The notes: generated by a model from the sequence alone, not told the origin. Counted from the stretch's first letter, positions 6,845 through 14,490 are shown. The stretch is DNA of 14,815 nt from an uncultured Allobaculum sp. (GCA_910577085.1 CAJTLE010000073.1:1-14815); one strand, 5' to 3'. Program-made: numbers and translations.

Positions 6845-7854
6845 TGACCGAGAAAAATGAAGATTTTATCGTTGTCGAACACCTCAAACAATACTTCCCG
6901 GCCGGCGGTCATGGTAAGAATAAAAAGTTTGTCCAGGCAGTCGACGACGTTTCGTTTACGATTAAAAAAGGCGAAACATTAGGGCTCGTTGGTGAATCCG
7001 GATGCGGAAAAACCACTACCGGCCGATCCATGCTTCGTCTGTATGAACCCACTGGTGGTCGATTTGTTTTTGATGGTGATGTCATTTTCGATGTCGACAA
7101 GAAGCAATACGCCAACATGCTGCCCTATCGCAAACGCATGCAGATCGTATTCCAGGACCCATATGCTTCGCTGGATCCCCGTATGACGGTCGGCGATATC
7201 GTAGGGGAAGCCATTGATACCCACCATTTAGCCAAAGATTCCAAAGAGCGCTATGACATGATCATTGAGCTCTTACGTAAAGTTGGTCTGAACTCCGAAC
7301 ACGCCAACCGCTATCCGCATGAATTCTCGGGTGGTCAGCGTCAGCGTGTCGGCATTGCCCGCGCTCTGGCCGTAAATCCGGACTTTATCGTCTGCGATGA
7401 GCCAATCAGTGCGCTGGACGTTTCCATTCAGGCGCAGGTTATCAACATGTTTGAAGACCTGCAGCGCGATCTGGGCCTGACTTATCTGTTCATTGCCCAT
7501 GACTTATCGGTTGTCAAACACATCTCCGACCGGATTGGAGTTATGTATCTGGGCCGCATGGTCGAACTGGCACCGGCCAATGAACTGACCAACTCCCCGC
7601 TCCATCCGTACACCCAGTCTTTGATTTCCGCCATTCCATTAGCGGATCCAAAACTGGCCCGGGCTTCGCAGCGAATTGTGCTGGAAGGTGATGTTCCGTC
7701 TCCAGTCAATCCACCAAGCGGATGCCGTTTCAGAACCCGCTGCCCGCGCGCAACCGAACATTGTGCCAAGGAAGCTCCTGAATTTAAAGAAGTGCTGCCA
7801 GGCCATTTTGTTGCCTGCCACCACATCAACATGGAGGATCTCAAGAAGAAATAG
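6844..7854 (+). CDS. oppF: Oligopeptide ABC transporter ATP-binding protein OppF
   Basis: This is the second ATPase of the importer, 336 residues. Motifs: Walker A GESGCGKT (50-57), Q-loop in VFQDPYASLDP (102-112), signature FSGGQRQR (161-168), Walker B FIVCDEP (181-187), and switch His219. The C-terminal oligopeptide-ATPase region includes NPPSGCRFRTRCPRA. The frame is open further upstream into oppD (to 6751), but the ATG at 6844 is preceded by AAGGAGGA and begins a typical OppF N-terminus, so the longer version is rejected. Its start overlaps the oppD stop by one base. The gene is followed by a 252-base gap before the binding-protein gene rather than by a clear terminator. Confidence 0.95.
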   Translation: MTEKNEDFIVVEHLKQYFPAGGHGKNKKFVQAVDDVSFTIKKGETLGLVGESGCGKTTTGRSMLRLYEPTGGRFVFDGDVIFDVDKKQYANMLPYRKRMQIVFQDPYASLDPRMTVGDIVGEAIDTHHLAKDSKERYDMIIELLRKVGLNSEHANRYPHEFSGGQRQRVGIARALAVNPDFIVCDEPISALDVSIQAQVINMFEDLQRDLGLTYLFIAHDLSVVKHISDRIGVMYLGRMVELAPANELTNSPLHPYTQSLISAIPLADPKLARASQRIVLEGDVPSPVNPPSGCRFRTRCPRATEHCAKEAPEFKEVLPGHFVACHHINMEDLKKK

Positions 7855-8106
7855 AGATTCTGTTTTTAACGCATTATTTTCACTCTGGTAGACACGAAGC
7901 GGATTCTTCACCGTTTCGGTTTATATACCGTCTTTTGCTTGATCGTTTTAAGATTTCGAAGTTGTTCCAGATCTGGTATGTCTGTAAATGCGTCGTTTAC
8001 TTCGAACAACTGTGCTCAGAAATCAACGCGCTGGCCTGCGTTTCGTGTTTTTGATGAATCTTGATCTGGGTCAACAACGACGGAAAAAAGAAAAGGAGAT
8101 ACAGAA
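7855..8106 (+). promoter_or_regulatory. Structured oppF-oppA intergenic region
   Basis: In order: CGAAGCGG (7895-7902) pairs with CCGTTTCG (7911-7918), one wobble, but no T-run follows, so it is a poor terminator. AGTTGTTC (7960-7967) pairs with GAACAACT (8004-8011) and encloses the palindrome CCAGATCTGG (7967-7976) and a second hairpin GTAAA/TTTAC (7984-8000). Together these resemble a three-way junction. AACGC/GCGTT (8024-8041) makes a short stem ahead of GTGTTTTTG, a possible weak attenuator. AACAAC recurs near 8071 and could compete for the first arm. AAGGAGAT then precedes oppA. The likely role is 3' processing, attenuation or differential expression of oppA relative to oppBCDF; this is inference. 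Confidence 0.4.
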
Positions 8107-9783
8107 ATGAAGACTCGTTCCCTTTCGTTGCTCATGGCAGCTGTCATGGCAGCAAGCGTTGCTGGATGCTCTTCCAGTAACAGCACATCCACCAGCACTG
8201 CTGATTCCACATCCGGAAGTACAGCCAGTGCCACCAATACGTCCAGCGATAAGAAAATCTTATCCGTACAGATTGGTCCAAACCCAGAGACTCTGGATCC
8301 AGCTCTGAACTCCGCAGTCGATGGCGGTAACATGATCCTGACTAACTTTGAATGTCTGCTGACAAATGACGAAAACGGTCAGATCGCTCCAGGTGCTGCT
8401 GAAAGCTGGGAAGTTTCCGAAGACGGAAAAACTTACACATTCAAACTGCGTGACGGCCTGAAATGGTCCGATGGCACTCCATTAACAGCTGAAGACTTTG
8501 TTTACAGCTGGCAGCGTGTCTGCGATCCAAACGTAGCTGCTCCATATGCGGAAACCGTACTGTCCATGGTTGAAGGCTATGATGACGCAATTGCCGGCGA
8601 CATCGAAAAACTGAATGTTGAAGCTCCTGATGATCAGACTTTCGTTGTTCACCTGAAAGATGCCTGCCCATACTTTGAATCCCTGGCCGCCTTTGCAACG
8701 CTTTCTCCAGTTCAGAAAGCAACTATCGAAGCCAATGGTGATGCATGGGCAACTGATGCTTCCACTTACGTTTCCAATGGTCCGTTCTACATCACTGAAT
8801 GGGTACCTTCTTCCTATATCCTGATGGAAAAGAACCCGAACTACTGGGATGCTGAAAACGTAAAACTCGACGGAATCAAGTTCAACCTGATCGAAGATGC
8901 AAACGCTGCTTACAACGCCTATAACGCTGGCGAAATCGCCATGATTAAAGACGTTCCAACCGAAGAAATCCCATCTCTGAAAGATCGCGATGACTTCTTC
9001 GTTGAGCCAATCATCGGTACTTACTACGTTTCGATGAACACTGAAAAAGAACCATTCACAAACAAAGACGTTCGTAAAGCTCTCTCGCTGGCCATCGACC
9101 GTGACTACCTGGCCAACACGCTGATGCAGGGTACTTACTCTCCAGCCGGAAACTTCGTAGGTCCAGGATGGGCTGATATCAACGGTACAGAATTCGTTGA
9201 AAACTCCAATGGCGGTGAAGAATTTATCTCCACAACTGACTACGAAGCTGACCTCGAAGAAGCGAAAAAACTGTTAGCAGACGCTGGCTATCCAAATGGC
9301 GAAGGTCTGCCAAAGATCACGTATACAACAAACGATTCCGGTTACCACAAAGCTATTGCTGAATACCTGCAGCAGGCCTGGAAAGAACTCGGTGTCGATA
9401 TGGATGTTGACATCGTTGAATGGGCATCCTTCACTCCAATGCGTCGTAACGGTGACTACGAAGTCGCTCGTAACGGCTGGGTAGGTGACTACACTGACCC
9501 ATCGAACATCCTCGACCTGCTCTACTCCACCAACGGTAACAACGATGGTAAGTTCAGCAACGAAGAATATGACAAACAGATGGAAATCTCCAGAACAACT
9601 CTGGATGAACAGGAAAGATCCGACGCCCTGCACAAAGCAGAAGAAATCCTGATGGAAGAAGCAGGATGCATCCCTCTGGCTTACTACAATGACTTCTGGT
9701 TAGAAGATCAGACAAAAGTTAAAGGAATCTGGCATTCTCCATACGGCTACTGGCATTTCGAAGATGCTGAACTCGTTGAATAA
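8107..9783 (+). CDS. oppA: Oligopeptide-binding lipoprotein OppA
   Basis: This extracellular solute-binding protein of family 5 (558 residues) captures peptides for OppBCDF. A lipoprotein signal peptide covers residues 1-20, with lipobox VAGC and lipidated Cys21. A Ser/Thr-rich linker of about 27 residues follows, then the mature fold: GPNPETLDPALNS (about 58-70), the AAESWEVSEDGKTYTFKLRDGLKWSDGTPLTAEDFVYSW block (about 98-136) and YVSMNTEKEPFTNKDVRKALSLAIDRDYL (about 307-335), all hallmark OppA segments. AAGGAGAT lies upstream of the ATG. The codon choice looks more uniform than in the neighbours, as expected for an abundant protein. Binding proteins usually outnumber their permease, which fits a partly separate expression unit at the end of the operon. 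Confidence 0.95.
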   Translation: MKTRSLSLLMAAVMAASVAGCSSSNSTSTSTADSTSGSTASATNTSSDKKILSVQIGPNPETLDPALNSAVDGGNMILTNFECLLTNDENGQIAPGAAESWEVSEDGKTYTFKLRDGLKWSDGTPLTAEDFVYSWQRVCDPNVAAPYAETVLSMVEGYDDAIAGDIEKLNVEAPDDQTFVVHLKDACPYFESLAAFATLSPVQKATIEANGDAWATDASTYVSNGPFYITEWVPSSYILMEKNPNYWDAENVKLDGIKFNLIEDANAAYNAYNAGEIAMIKDVPTEEIPSLKDRDDFFVEPIIGTYYVSMNTEKEPFTNKDVRKALSLAIDRDYLANTLMQGTYSPAGNFVGPGWADINGTEFVENSNGGEEFISTTDYEADLEEAKKLLADAGYPNGEGLPKITYTTNDSGYHKAIAEYLQQAWKELGVDMDVDIVEWASFTPMRRNGDYEVARNGWVGDYTDPSNILDLLYSTNGNNDGKFSNEEYDKQMEISRTTLDEQERSDALHKAEEILMEEAGCIPLAYYNDFWLEDQTKVKGIWHSPYGYWHFEDAELVE

Positions 9784-9814
9784 TTTTCCTTTCAACTGAC
9801 TCAATCCAATCCTC

Positions 9815-9847
9815 AAAGCTGGTCCTGATTGCAGGGCCGGCTTTTTT
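9815..9847 (+). terminator. Strong rho-independent terminator after oppA
   Basis: AGCTGGTCCTG (9817-9827) pairs with CAGGGCCGGCT (9832-9842) over 11 base pairs (two G-T wobbles) with a four-base loop, followed by TTTTTT. It begins about 30 bases after the oppA stop and closes the opp operon. Confidence 0.9.
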
Positions 9848-10154
9848 CGTGGCTTTTTCTGTTCTGCTCTTTGTGCTGGCTCTCTCCTGTTTTCCTGATT
9901 CGACACTCCCGCAAAGGGCCTTACTCTTCCTCAAGGTTCAGGAGCGTTCATCTTTCTGGTTTTCTAAGCGCTTGCCAAATGGCAGGTGTCTTTTTGGGCT
10001 GTCCTGCTTCTATAATGTAGCCGAAATCGTTTATTCATCGTGATTTTCGACCTTTTGGCCGGCATTTCCCCTCCCGGTTTTTGATCCATTGCTTTATCCA
10101 TTTCCCGCTTCGCTTTGTTTTTACGATATCTGCCAGAAAGAAGGATCCTTGCCT
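9848..10154 (+). promoter_or_regulatory. Upstream region and candidate promoter of the PHP gene
   Basis: About 300 bases without a gene. A perfect TATAAT lies at 10011-10016, roughly 140 bases before the PHP start codon; the base string 17 bases upstream (9988-9993, GTCTTT) is a poor -35. TGCCA-AA-TGGCA (9973-9984) is a small inverted repeat just ahead of that position and could be an operator. The open frames across this gap have no ribosome binding sites and are not credible. Confidence 0.4.
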
Positions 10155-11084
10155 ATGAAATTTGACTTACACATGCATTCGGCCGCCAGCAGTGATGGCC
10201 AGTTCACTCCCGAAGAATTAGTGGATCTGGTTGACGACCATAATCTGAATCTCATCGCGCTCTCTGATCATGACACTGCCCAGAATGTACCGGCCATCAA
10301 AGAAATTGCGACGAAACGCGGCATCCAGGTCATCAATGCCATTGAAGTTTCAACGACCTATAAAGGCGAACACAATGTCCATTTGCTTGGCTATGGCATC
10401 AATCCGGATGATCCCTGGATCCAAGATCTGCTTGCCAAAGCCAAAGAAAACACCCGTCTTTCCTTTGGGCTTCGTGTCAAAAAAATCAATGAAAAATATG
10501 GCTTCAATTTTGATGAAGACACCATCCGCGAGCAGGCGGGCGACATGAATCCCTGGTTTACGATGTTTGACCAGATTATTGCCGATCCAAGAACCAAAGA
10601 CATCCCTGATTTCCAGGATTACCTGCCCGGCGGCCCGCGCAGCCAGCCTGCTCCAGTCAACTTCTTCTGGGACAAAATGCAGGCCGGCAGTGATCTGTAT
10701 TGTCCTGTCCAGTATCCCGATCTTTTCGAAGCCATCGACCACATCCACCAAGCCGGCGGGATTGCAGTGATTGCCCACCCTTTCCGCACCTTTGAGCACC
10801 AGGATGGCTGGCTTGAAGAACTTGCCGCCTATGGCCTGGATGGTCTGGAAGCCTACTCCAACTATCATTTCCCTGAGCAGATCGAATATTATCGAAACTT
10901 TGCGGCAAAGCACGGTCTTCTGATCACCTGTGGTTCGGATTTCCATGGCAAGACCAAGCCGAACATCACACTGGGCGAATATCATCTCGACCGGGATGGA
11001 AAGCCAATTCTCAACGCGTTTCTGGCTGCCCTGCAAAACACATGGCAAGGCCAGCACGAATCCTTACCCGATTGCATTGCTTAA
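10155..11084 (+). CDS. PHP-domain metal-dependent phosphoesterase
   Basis: This 309-residue protein starts MKFDLHMHS, which is why the ATG at 10155 is chosen over the longer open frame (to 10089); AGAAGGA lies nine bases upstream. PHP metal ligands are visible in order: His6 and His8 (HxH), Asp14, His39 in SDHD (37-40), Glu64, His76, His208 in AHPF, and Asp262/His264 in GSDFHG. The layout matches the YciV/RnaAM and nucleoside 3',5'-bisphosphate phosphatase branch, which releases phosphate from pAp-type nucleotides or trims short RNA 5' ends. The 85-200 insertion is the helical lid usual in this branch. It appears monocistronic and converges on the AEC permease gene. Precise substrate is inferred from family only. 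Confidence 0.88.
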   Translation: MKFDLHMHSAASSDGQFTPEELVDLVDDHNLNLIALSDHDTAQNVPAIKEIATKRGIQVINAIEVSTTYKGEHNVHLLGYGINPDDPWIQDLLAKAKENTRLSFGLRVKKINEKYGFNFDEDTIREQAGDMNPWFTMFDQIIADPRTKDIPDFQDYLPGGPRSQPAPVNFFWDKMQAGSDLYCPVQYPDLFEAIDHIHQAGGIAVIAHPFRTFEHQDGWLEELAAYGLDGLEAYSNYHFPEQIEYYRNFAAKHGLLITCGSDFHGKTKPNITLGEYHLDRDGKPILNAFLAALQNTWQGQHESLPDCIA

Positions 11085-11223
11085 CCTGGGCTTTGCGGGA
11101 ATGGAATCTGACTCTGTACAAGCCTGAGTCCAGCCATCCTTCTTTCTGGCTTTTTAAGGATTCTGACCTTTTGAGGATCCTGTCTCCTTTCAAGCAAATC
11201 TCCGTTATCTAAATCCTGCCCCA

Positions 11224-11275
11224 GAAAAAAATGGCTCTGATTGCTTTTTGGAAGCGTTCAGAGCCATTTTCTTTT
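11224..11275. terminator. Bidirectional terminator between convergent genes
   Basis: AAATGGCTCTGA (11229-11240) pairs perfectly with TCAGAGCCATTT (11258-11269); inside, GCTT and AAGC extend the hairpin. The stem is flanked by a run of A on the left and a T-run on the right, so it works for both the plus-strand PHP gene and the minus-strand AEC permease. Confidence 0.9.
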
Positions 11276-11341
11276 CGAAGTAAATTTTGTTGAGGGGTGA
11301 TACGGACCGAAAAAAATGAATCAATCCAGTGAATGACCAGA

Positions 11342-12274
11342 CTACAGGGCCATCAGACCGAGATGAGTGGCGAAGCTGACAATCAACAGAATACACACAA
11401 CACTGAAAACCATGGTAATCGTGCTGACCATTCCCACCAGATCCCCCTTATAGCCGCAGTTGATCGAGTAAGGGACAGCAGCCGAAGCCACTGGAGCAGA
11501 CAGGCATAGAATCGTGATGGTTTTCACCAAGGGATCCACCCCTGGAAGAAAGAAAACACAGAGTCCAAGACAAGCAACAACCGCCCAGCGCGTCAGGCAG
11601 ACTTGGATGATTTCTTTGATTTCCTGTTTGGGCAGGTGGAATTCAATCAGCAGGCCAATCATGAACATCGTCAAAAAGGCATTGGCATTGCCAATCACGC
11701 CCGCATATTCAAGAACGACAGGAGGCAGACTGATCTGGAAAGCAGCCAGTGCAAACAAAACGACATAGGTCATAAAAGGTACAGAGTGCGCCAGAGTCTT
11801 AAAAATACTATTCAGGGTTAACGGTTCTTTTGGACTTGAGGCCGCTTTAGCCAGCGCATACGAAATTCCCAGCCCCATCACAGAGTTGGCTGAGTCAAAC
11901 ATGCAAAGATAGCCCACACCAGTTCCGGGAAAAAACAGTTCGACAAAGGGCAGTAAAAAGGCACCCAGATTGAAGGTGCTTACCGTTAACATGAATGCTG
12001 AAGTCCGCGGTTCTCTTTTACGCCCGGCCAGTAAAAATCCGGCTGCCAGTGTCACAATGCTTGCCAAGAGGCCGAACAAGAACAGTTGGGGAAACTCGCG
12101 GCCAATAACAATGGACGTTGAATTGCGAATCAAAGCGCCAGGCAGCGTTACCGAGATGATCAGCGTTCCCAGAAGTTTGGCATCTTCTTTGCGAAACAAC
12201 TTAAGCTGGCGAAGCAGATAGCCAAGGGCGATGATCACCAGATATCCGCCGATTTTGATCAGTACAGATGACAT
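11342..12274 (-). CDS. AEC family (auxin efflux carrier-like) transporter
   Basis: This 310-residue integral membrane protein has about ten hydrophobic segments in two halves separated by a polar region near 145-155. Family hallmarks are the N-terminal GYLLRQLKLFRKEDAKLLGTLIISVTLPGALI (18-49), STFNLGAFLLPF (99-110) with the following FDSANSVMGLGISYALA (126-142), and the C-terminal half with its SAPVASAAVPYS (259-270) discontinuous-helix motif. AEC members move organic acids such as malate or malonate, or other small solutes; substrate cannot be assigned here. AGGAAAT about ten bases before the ATG is a modest ribosome binding site. The upstream TetR gene faces the same way, with a promoter and inverted repeats between them, so it is probably controlled by that regulator. 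Confidence 0.9.
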   Translation of the reverse strand: MSSVLIKIGGYLVIIALGYLLRQLKLFRKEDAKLLGTLIISVTLPGALIRNSTSIVIGREFPQLFLFGLLASIVTLAAGFLLAGRKREPRTSAFMLTVSTFNLGAFLLPFVELFFPGTGVGYLCMFDSANSVMGLGISYALAKAASSPKEPLTLNSIFKTLAHSVPFMTYVVLFALAAFQISLPPVVLEYAGVIGNANAFLTMFMIGLLIEFHLPKQEIKEIIQVCLTRWAVVACLGLCVFFLPGVDPLVKTITILCLSAPVASAAVPYSINCGYKGDLVGMVSTITMVFSVVCILLIVSFATHLGLMAL

Positions 12275-12324
12275 AATGATTTATTTCCTATTTCTAATTT
12301 CTCTAATTTCTCAGTTTCCAGATC

Positions 12325-12402
12325 CCTGAATTTTCAGGCAGATTTGGATTGCCGATTCAGGCAATGCTTTCCATTGTAAAAGCTTCGCCGGCCAATGTCC
12401 AA
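12325..12402 (-). promoter_or_regulatory. Promoter and putative TetR operator of the AEC permease
   Basis: On the minus strand TTGGAC (revcomp of 12397-12402) and TACAAT (revcomp of 12373-12378) form a -35/-10 pair with an 18-base spacer. Directly downstream are two inverted repeats: ATTGCC-N6-GGCAAT (12348-12365) and CCTGAA-AA-TTCAGG (12325-12338). GCCTGAA occurs in both. The position, just past the -10, is where a TetR-type repressor would block transcription. Which repeat is bound is unknown. Confidence 0.5.
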
Positions 12403-12451
12403 ATTTTTCCAAAACCTCATACTTGTGTCTGCCCAACTCTGCCTGCTCAAG

Positions 12452-13066
12452 TTATGGCCTTGATTCGTCTGGCAGAGCTGGTTGTGAAGCGGGACGACTA
12501 TGATAGGGATTGATTCCATCTTTGGATGTAGCAAACAGTTTTTCCATCCCGATGGAACGCATCCGGGTGATCAGTTCCACAATTTCTTCAGGCGGCACAG
12601 GCATGTCCCCCAGAATCCAGGAAAGCGTCATGCTGACGGACGCACTGGCATGGTACGTTGTCGCGAAAGCCAGAGCATCGGGCAGAGACTGGGATCCGTA
12701 GGCTTTCTGATGCCACTTCAGATCAAAGTTCTGGGCATGGCGGTACATATGGTTTTTCAGGCTGTTGACGCCTTCCATGGCCAGCGCCTGCTTTAAAAAG
12801 ACATGGTGTTCTTTCATGCGATAGAAATCCGCCAGCAAGGCATCATAAAAACTGACCTGGGCCGAATTGAGATCAAATTCCGGAATGATCCGCTTATCAT
12901 AGACGTAGCAGATCAGATCTTCTTTATCGAGGAAGTGATTGTAAAACGTCTGGCGGCTTACGCCTGTTTTGGCAAGAATCTCTTTGATGCTGACTTGCCG
13001 AAGATCTTTCTTTGTGCACAGCTCCAGCAGGCCATCGGCCAGAATCTTTTTCATATCAACTGCCAT
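12452..13066 (-). CDS. TetR/AcrR family transcriptional regulator
   Basis: This 204-residue regulator has a standard TetR DNA-binding domain at residues 6-52: VSIKEILAKTGVSRQTFYNHFLDKEDLI spans the helix-turn-helix, with recognition helix SRQTFYNHF (38-46). The remaining helices form a ligand-sensing/dimer domain that looks like the DhaS/TetR_C_8-type group. The last 20 or so residues are Pro/Ser-rich and probably disordered. AAGGGGA about nine bases upstream supports the ATG at 13066; an earlier ATG at 13073 meets a stop after five codons. It precedes the AEC permease by 177 bases in the same direction, so local control of that transporter is the simplest reading. The inducer is unknown. Confidence 0.88.
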   Translation of the reverse strand: MAVDMKKILADGLLELCTKKDLRQVSIKEILAKTGVSRQTFYNHFLDKEDLICYVYDKRIIPEFDLNSAQVSFYDALLADFYRMKEHHVFLKQALAMEGVNSLKNHMYRHAQNFDLKWHQKAYGSQSLPDALAFATTYHASASVSMTLSWILGDMPVPPEEIVELITRMRSIGMEKLFATSKDGINPYHSRPASQPALPDESRP

Positions 13067-13082
13067 CTGTCATGTCCCCTTT

Positions 13083-13152
13083 TTGGTGACGATCTTCTTT
13101 TTCATTGCTTAAGGAGATGAAGTTTTTTCTTTTCTGAATAAAATGTCACCAA
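13083..13152 (-). promoter_or_regulatory. Inverted repeat pair upstream of the TetR gene
   Basis: TTGGTGAC (13083-13090) and GTCACCAA (13145-13152) are perfect 8-base inverse complements 54 bases apart, ending about 17 bases before the TetR start. They could be paired half-sites for autoregulation or looping. They do not match the repeats ahead of the AEC gene, which weakens the idea that TetR binds both. Confidence 0.25.
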
Positions 13153-13399
13153 TTGTGTAATGCTTTTGATTCTTTTTTATCTCTTCTGCTTTTTGAGACC
13201 ATAAAAAGTTGATGGTTTTCATGTTTATCCTATCAGAATCTTCTTTCATAAAAGAGTTATTTTTTCTTCTTTTTAAGCTGATTTTTGCCGCCGACATCGG
13301 CGCTTTGGGACCTGCATTGAAAAAAGCAATATGTTCAGGAAACGGTTGTATCCGATTAAGATGTAATATTTTTCTCTCTTTTCGGGCAAAAGAAATGCA

Positions 13400-13620
13400 T
13401 CAGGATTGCTTCTTTCGTATCCTGAATTTGCAGACAAGTAGGAATTACAGATCGATTTCCGGCTGCACGATTTGGATGCAGCAGGGTCTGCACGAACGCT
13501 TGTTCAACAGATGACAGCAATCACCCGTATCTGCCTCTTTTTCGAACATATTCCCTGAAACAATCGTTTTGCTGTCATCTTAGCCGTCTCTTTGGCCCTA
13601 GAATAAAGAGATGGCTTTTT
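13400..13620 (+). ncRNA. Candidate structured non-coding RNA
   Basis: No convincing protein frame covers this stretch, yet on the plus strand successive perfect stems are visible: TCAGGAT/ATCCTGA (13400-13425), GCTGCA/TGCAGC (13462-13482), and a 12-base-pair stem AGATGACAGCAA (13509-13520) with TTGCTGTCATCT (13569-13580) around a 48-base loop. A strong terminator starts one base later. A further small hairpin CGCCG-ACAT-CGGCG lies upstream at 13289-13302. I looked for and did not find signatures of tmRNA, RNase P RNA, SRP RNA or T-box leaders. No clear promoter was found, and a leader of a lost gene is equally possible. Confidence 0.3.
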
Positions 13621-13625
13621 CTTTA
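13582..13625 (+). terminator. Rho-independent terminator with no gene upstream
   Basis: AGCCGTCTCTTT (13582-13593) pairs with AAAGAGATGGCT (13605-13616) over 12 base pairs with one wobble, followed by TTTTTCTTT. It is a strong plus-strand terminator, but the nearest plus-strand coding gene lies 2.5 kb upstream and has its own terminator, which implies a local untranslated transcript. Confidence 0.8.
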
Positions 13626-13778
13626 CAAAAAAAGTCCTACCATTTCTAACAAGACTCTTGGATCCAGATGGTCCTATGCCAAGATTTAATACAACTAAAA
13701 TAGAGATTTCTTACCAGTAGAATCCCTAATTGTTATTTTAGGTGGCTTTTCTTTAGCCTTATTTAGTCGTTTTCCGTT
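13626..13778. other. AT-rich spacer without a gene
   Basis: Nothing firm is seen. A plus-strand frame from about 13635 reads in phase to a TAG near 13716 with the ending RFNTTKIEISYQ and could be a broken C-terminal tail, but no family is recognised. AATCCCTAAT at 13721-13730 recurs at 14235-14244, each preceded by ACAACTA. Confidence 0.3.
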
Positions 13779-14100
13779 TCACCCATCGGGGACCAGCCTC
13801 TGCGGCTACACCGCACCAGCGTAGCACGCTGCAGCTCTCTTCAAGGAAAAGTGAGATGTGAACTTTTCATCATCGCACGCTCGACGACCATCGTCGCATA
13901 GGCGTTCCTGCGATGCAAGGAACGCTCCGCTTAAACACTTGCATCTCCGGCCCTCCTGTGCACTCAGGTCAATCATCAGGCGAAGCGACGGTGAAAAGTT
14001 ATCTTGCACCGCCATGTGTCCAGTAAGAGTTTCTGTTGACGAGCGGGCAGAGGCCTTACGTGGATGTTGTCTGGTTCTGAAAGAAGATGGCCTCTTCTTG
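13779..14100. other. GC-rich multi-hairpin island
   Basis: This block is clearly richer in GC than its AT-rich flanks. Arms at 13861-13876 and 13985-14000 form a 16-base stem (one wobble, one mismatch). Enclosed are CGACGA-CCA-TCGTCG (13882-13896), GCGTTCCT/AGGAACGC (13902-13925), and CGCTT/AAGCG closing a CCTG/CAGG hairpin. Outside it are TGCGG/CCGCA (13801-13815), AGCGT/ACGCT (13818-13830), AGAGGCC/GGCCTCT (14049-14095) and AAGAAGA/TCTTCTT (14081-14099). GAAAAGT (13846-13852) can compete for the left arm, and GATGCAAG/CTTGCATC offers another alternative. A 69-codon minus-strand frame (13806-14015) crosses it but has no ribosome binding site and an odd Cys/Arg-rich composition. It may be a structured RNA, a repeat element or a mobile-element remnant. 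Confidence 0.45.
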
Positions 14101-14401
14101 CCAATCTAAGGTGACCATCCTACAACAATTCAATTATTACTGTGCAGTTGTTCTCATCAACAGCTGCCAACTTTTTAAACGAAATTATTGCAACTTTTCA
14201 GTTGACATCTACAACTATCGGAACTAATAGAAAAAATCCCTAATCTGTAGCTGAAATACTATTTTTGTTTCTAGCACGAATTATTTAATTGTTCAAAAAC
14301 TAGCTCAGTCCTATTATGACTAATCTAGTCTCGGTTAATTAGATATCTGTTTATGTGTTACTTATCTGAGTTTTGCAGGGTTTTATAACAGATTATGAAT
14401 A
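14101..14401. other. AT-rich segment without a gene
   Basis: About 300 bases with no credible frame. GCAGTTGTT (14144-14152) and AACAGCTGC (14159-14167) form a 9-base hairpin. A perfect -35 hexamer TTGACA (14202-14207) is followed after 17 bases by TAATAG, a weak -10. If active it would produce a transcript of about 200 bases ending at the terminator at 14402-14446. Confidence 0.3.
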
Positions 14402-14446
14402 AAACCGTCATATTTTGCATCAATAAAGCGAATGTGGCGGTTTTTT
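14402..14446 (+). terminator. Rho-independent terminator upstream of the truncated transposase
   Basis: AAACCGTCA (14402-14410) pairs with TGGCGGTTT (14435-14443), one wobble, with an inner TTTGC/GCGAA stem, followed by a T-run. It insulates the next promoter from upstream transcription or ends a non-coding transcript from about 14240. Confidence 0.7.
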
Positions 14447-14449
14447 AAT

Positions 14450-14490
14450 TTGACCATTCAGAAGTTATCTATTACAATATAATAGATAAC
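14450..14490 (+). promoter_or_regulatory. Promoter overlapped by a perfect palindrome
   Basis: TTGACC (14450-14455) and TACAAT (14473-14478) are spaced by exactly 17 bases; a perfect TATAAT overlaps at 14478-14483. The inverted repeat GTTATCTATTA (14464-14474) and TAATAGATAAC (14480-14490), 11 perfect base pairs with a 5-base centre, covers the -10 and ends just before the ribosome binding site AAGGTG. It could be a repressor operator, or an RNA hairpin limiting translation. Confidence 0.6.

Noticed and set aside
10350..11057. 235-codon minus-strand frame opposite the PHP gene
   Set aside because: It lies wholly antisense to a gene with complete metal-binding motifs and a good start, so it is a shadow frame.
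13209..13514. 101-codon plus-strand frame and the 62-codon minus-strand frame at 13109-13297
   Set aside because: Both lack ribosome binding sites and family resemblance. The first runs through the hairpins of the candidate RNA.
13435..13554. Plus-strand open stretch reading DFRLHDLDAAGSARTLVQQ, looking somewhat protein-like
   Set aside because: It has no start codon, is about 38 codons long between stops, overlaps three perfect stems, and I recognise no family.
13806..14015. 69-codon minus-strand frame across the GC-rich island
   Set aside because: There is no Shine-Dalgarno sequence, the composition is odd and Cys/Arg-rich, and its bases are accounted for by extensive self-complementarity.
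13779..14100. CRISPR array or known OMEGA/HEARO-type guide RNA
   Set aside because: There are no regularly spaced repeats and no IscB, TnpB or Cas gene in the window; the only nearby frame is a 64-residue transposase-like fragment.
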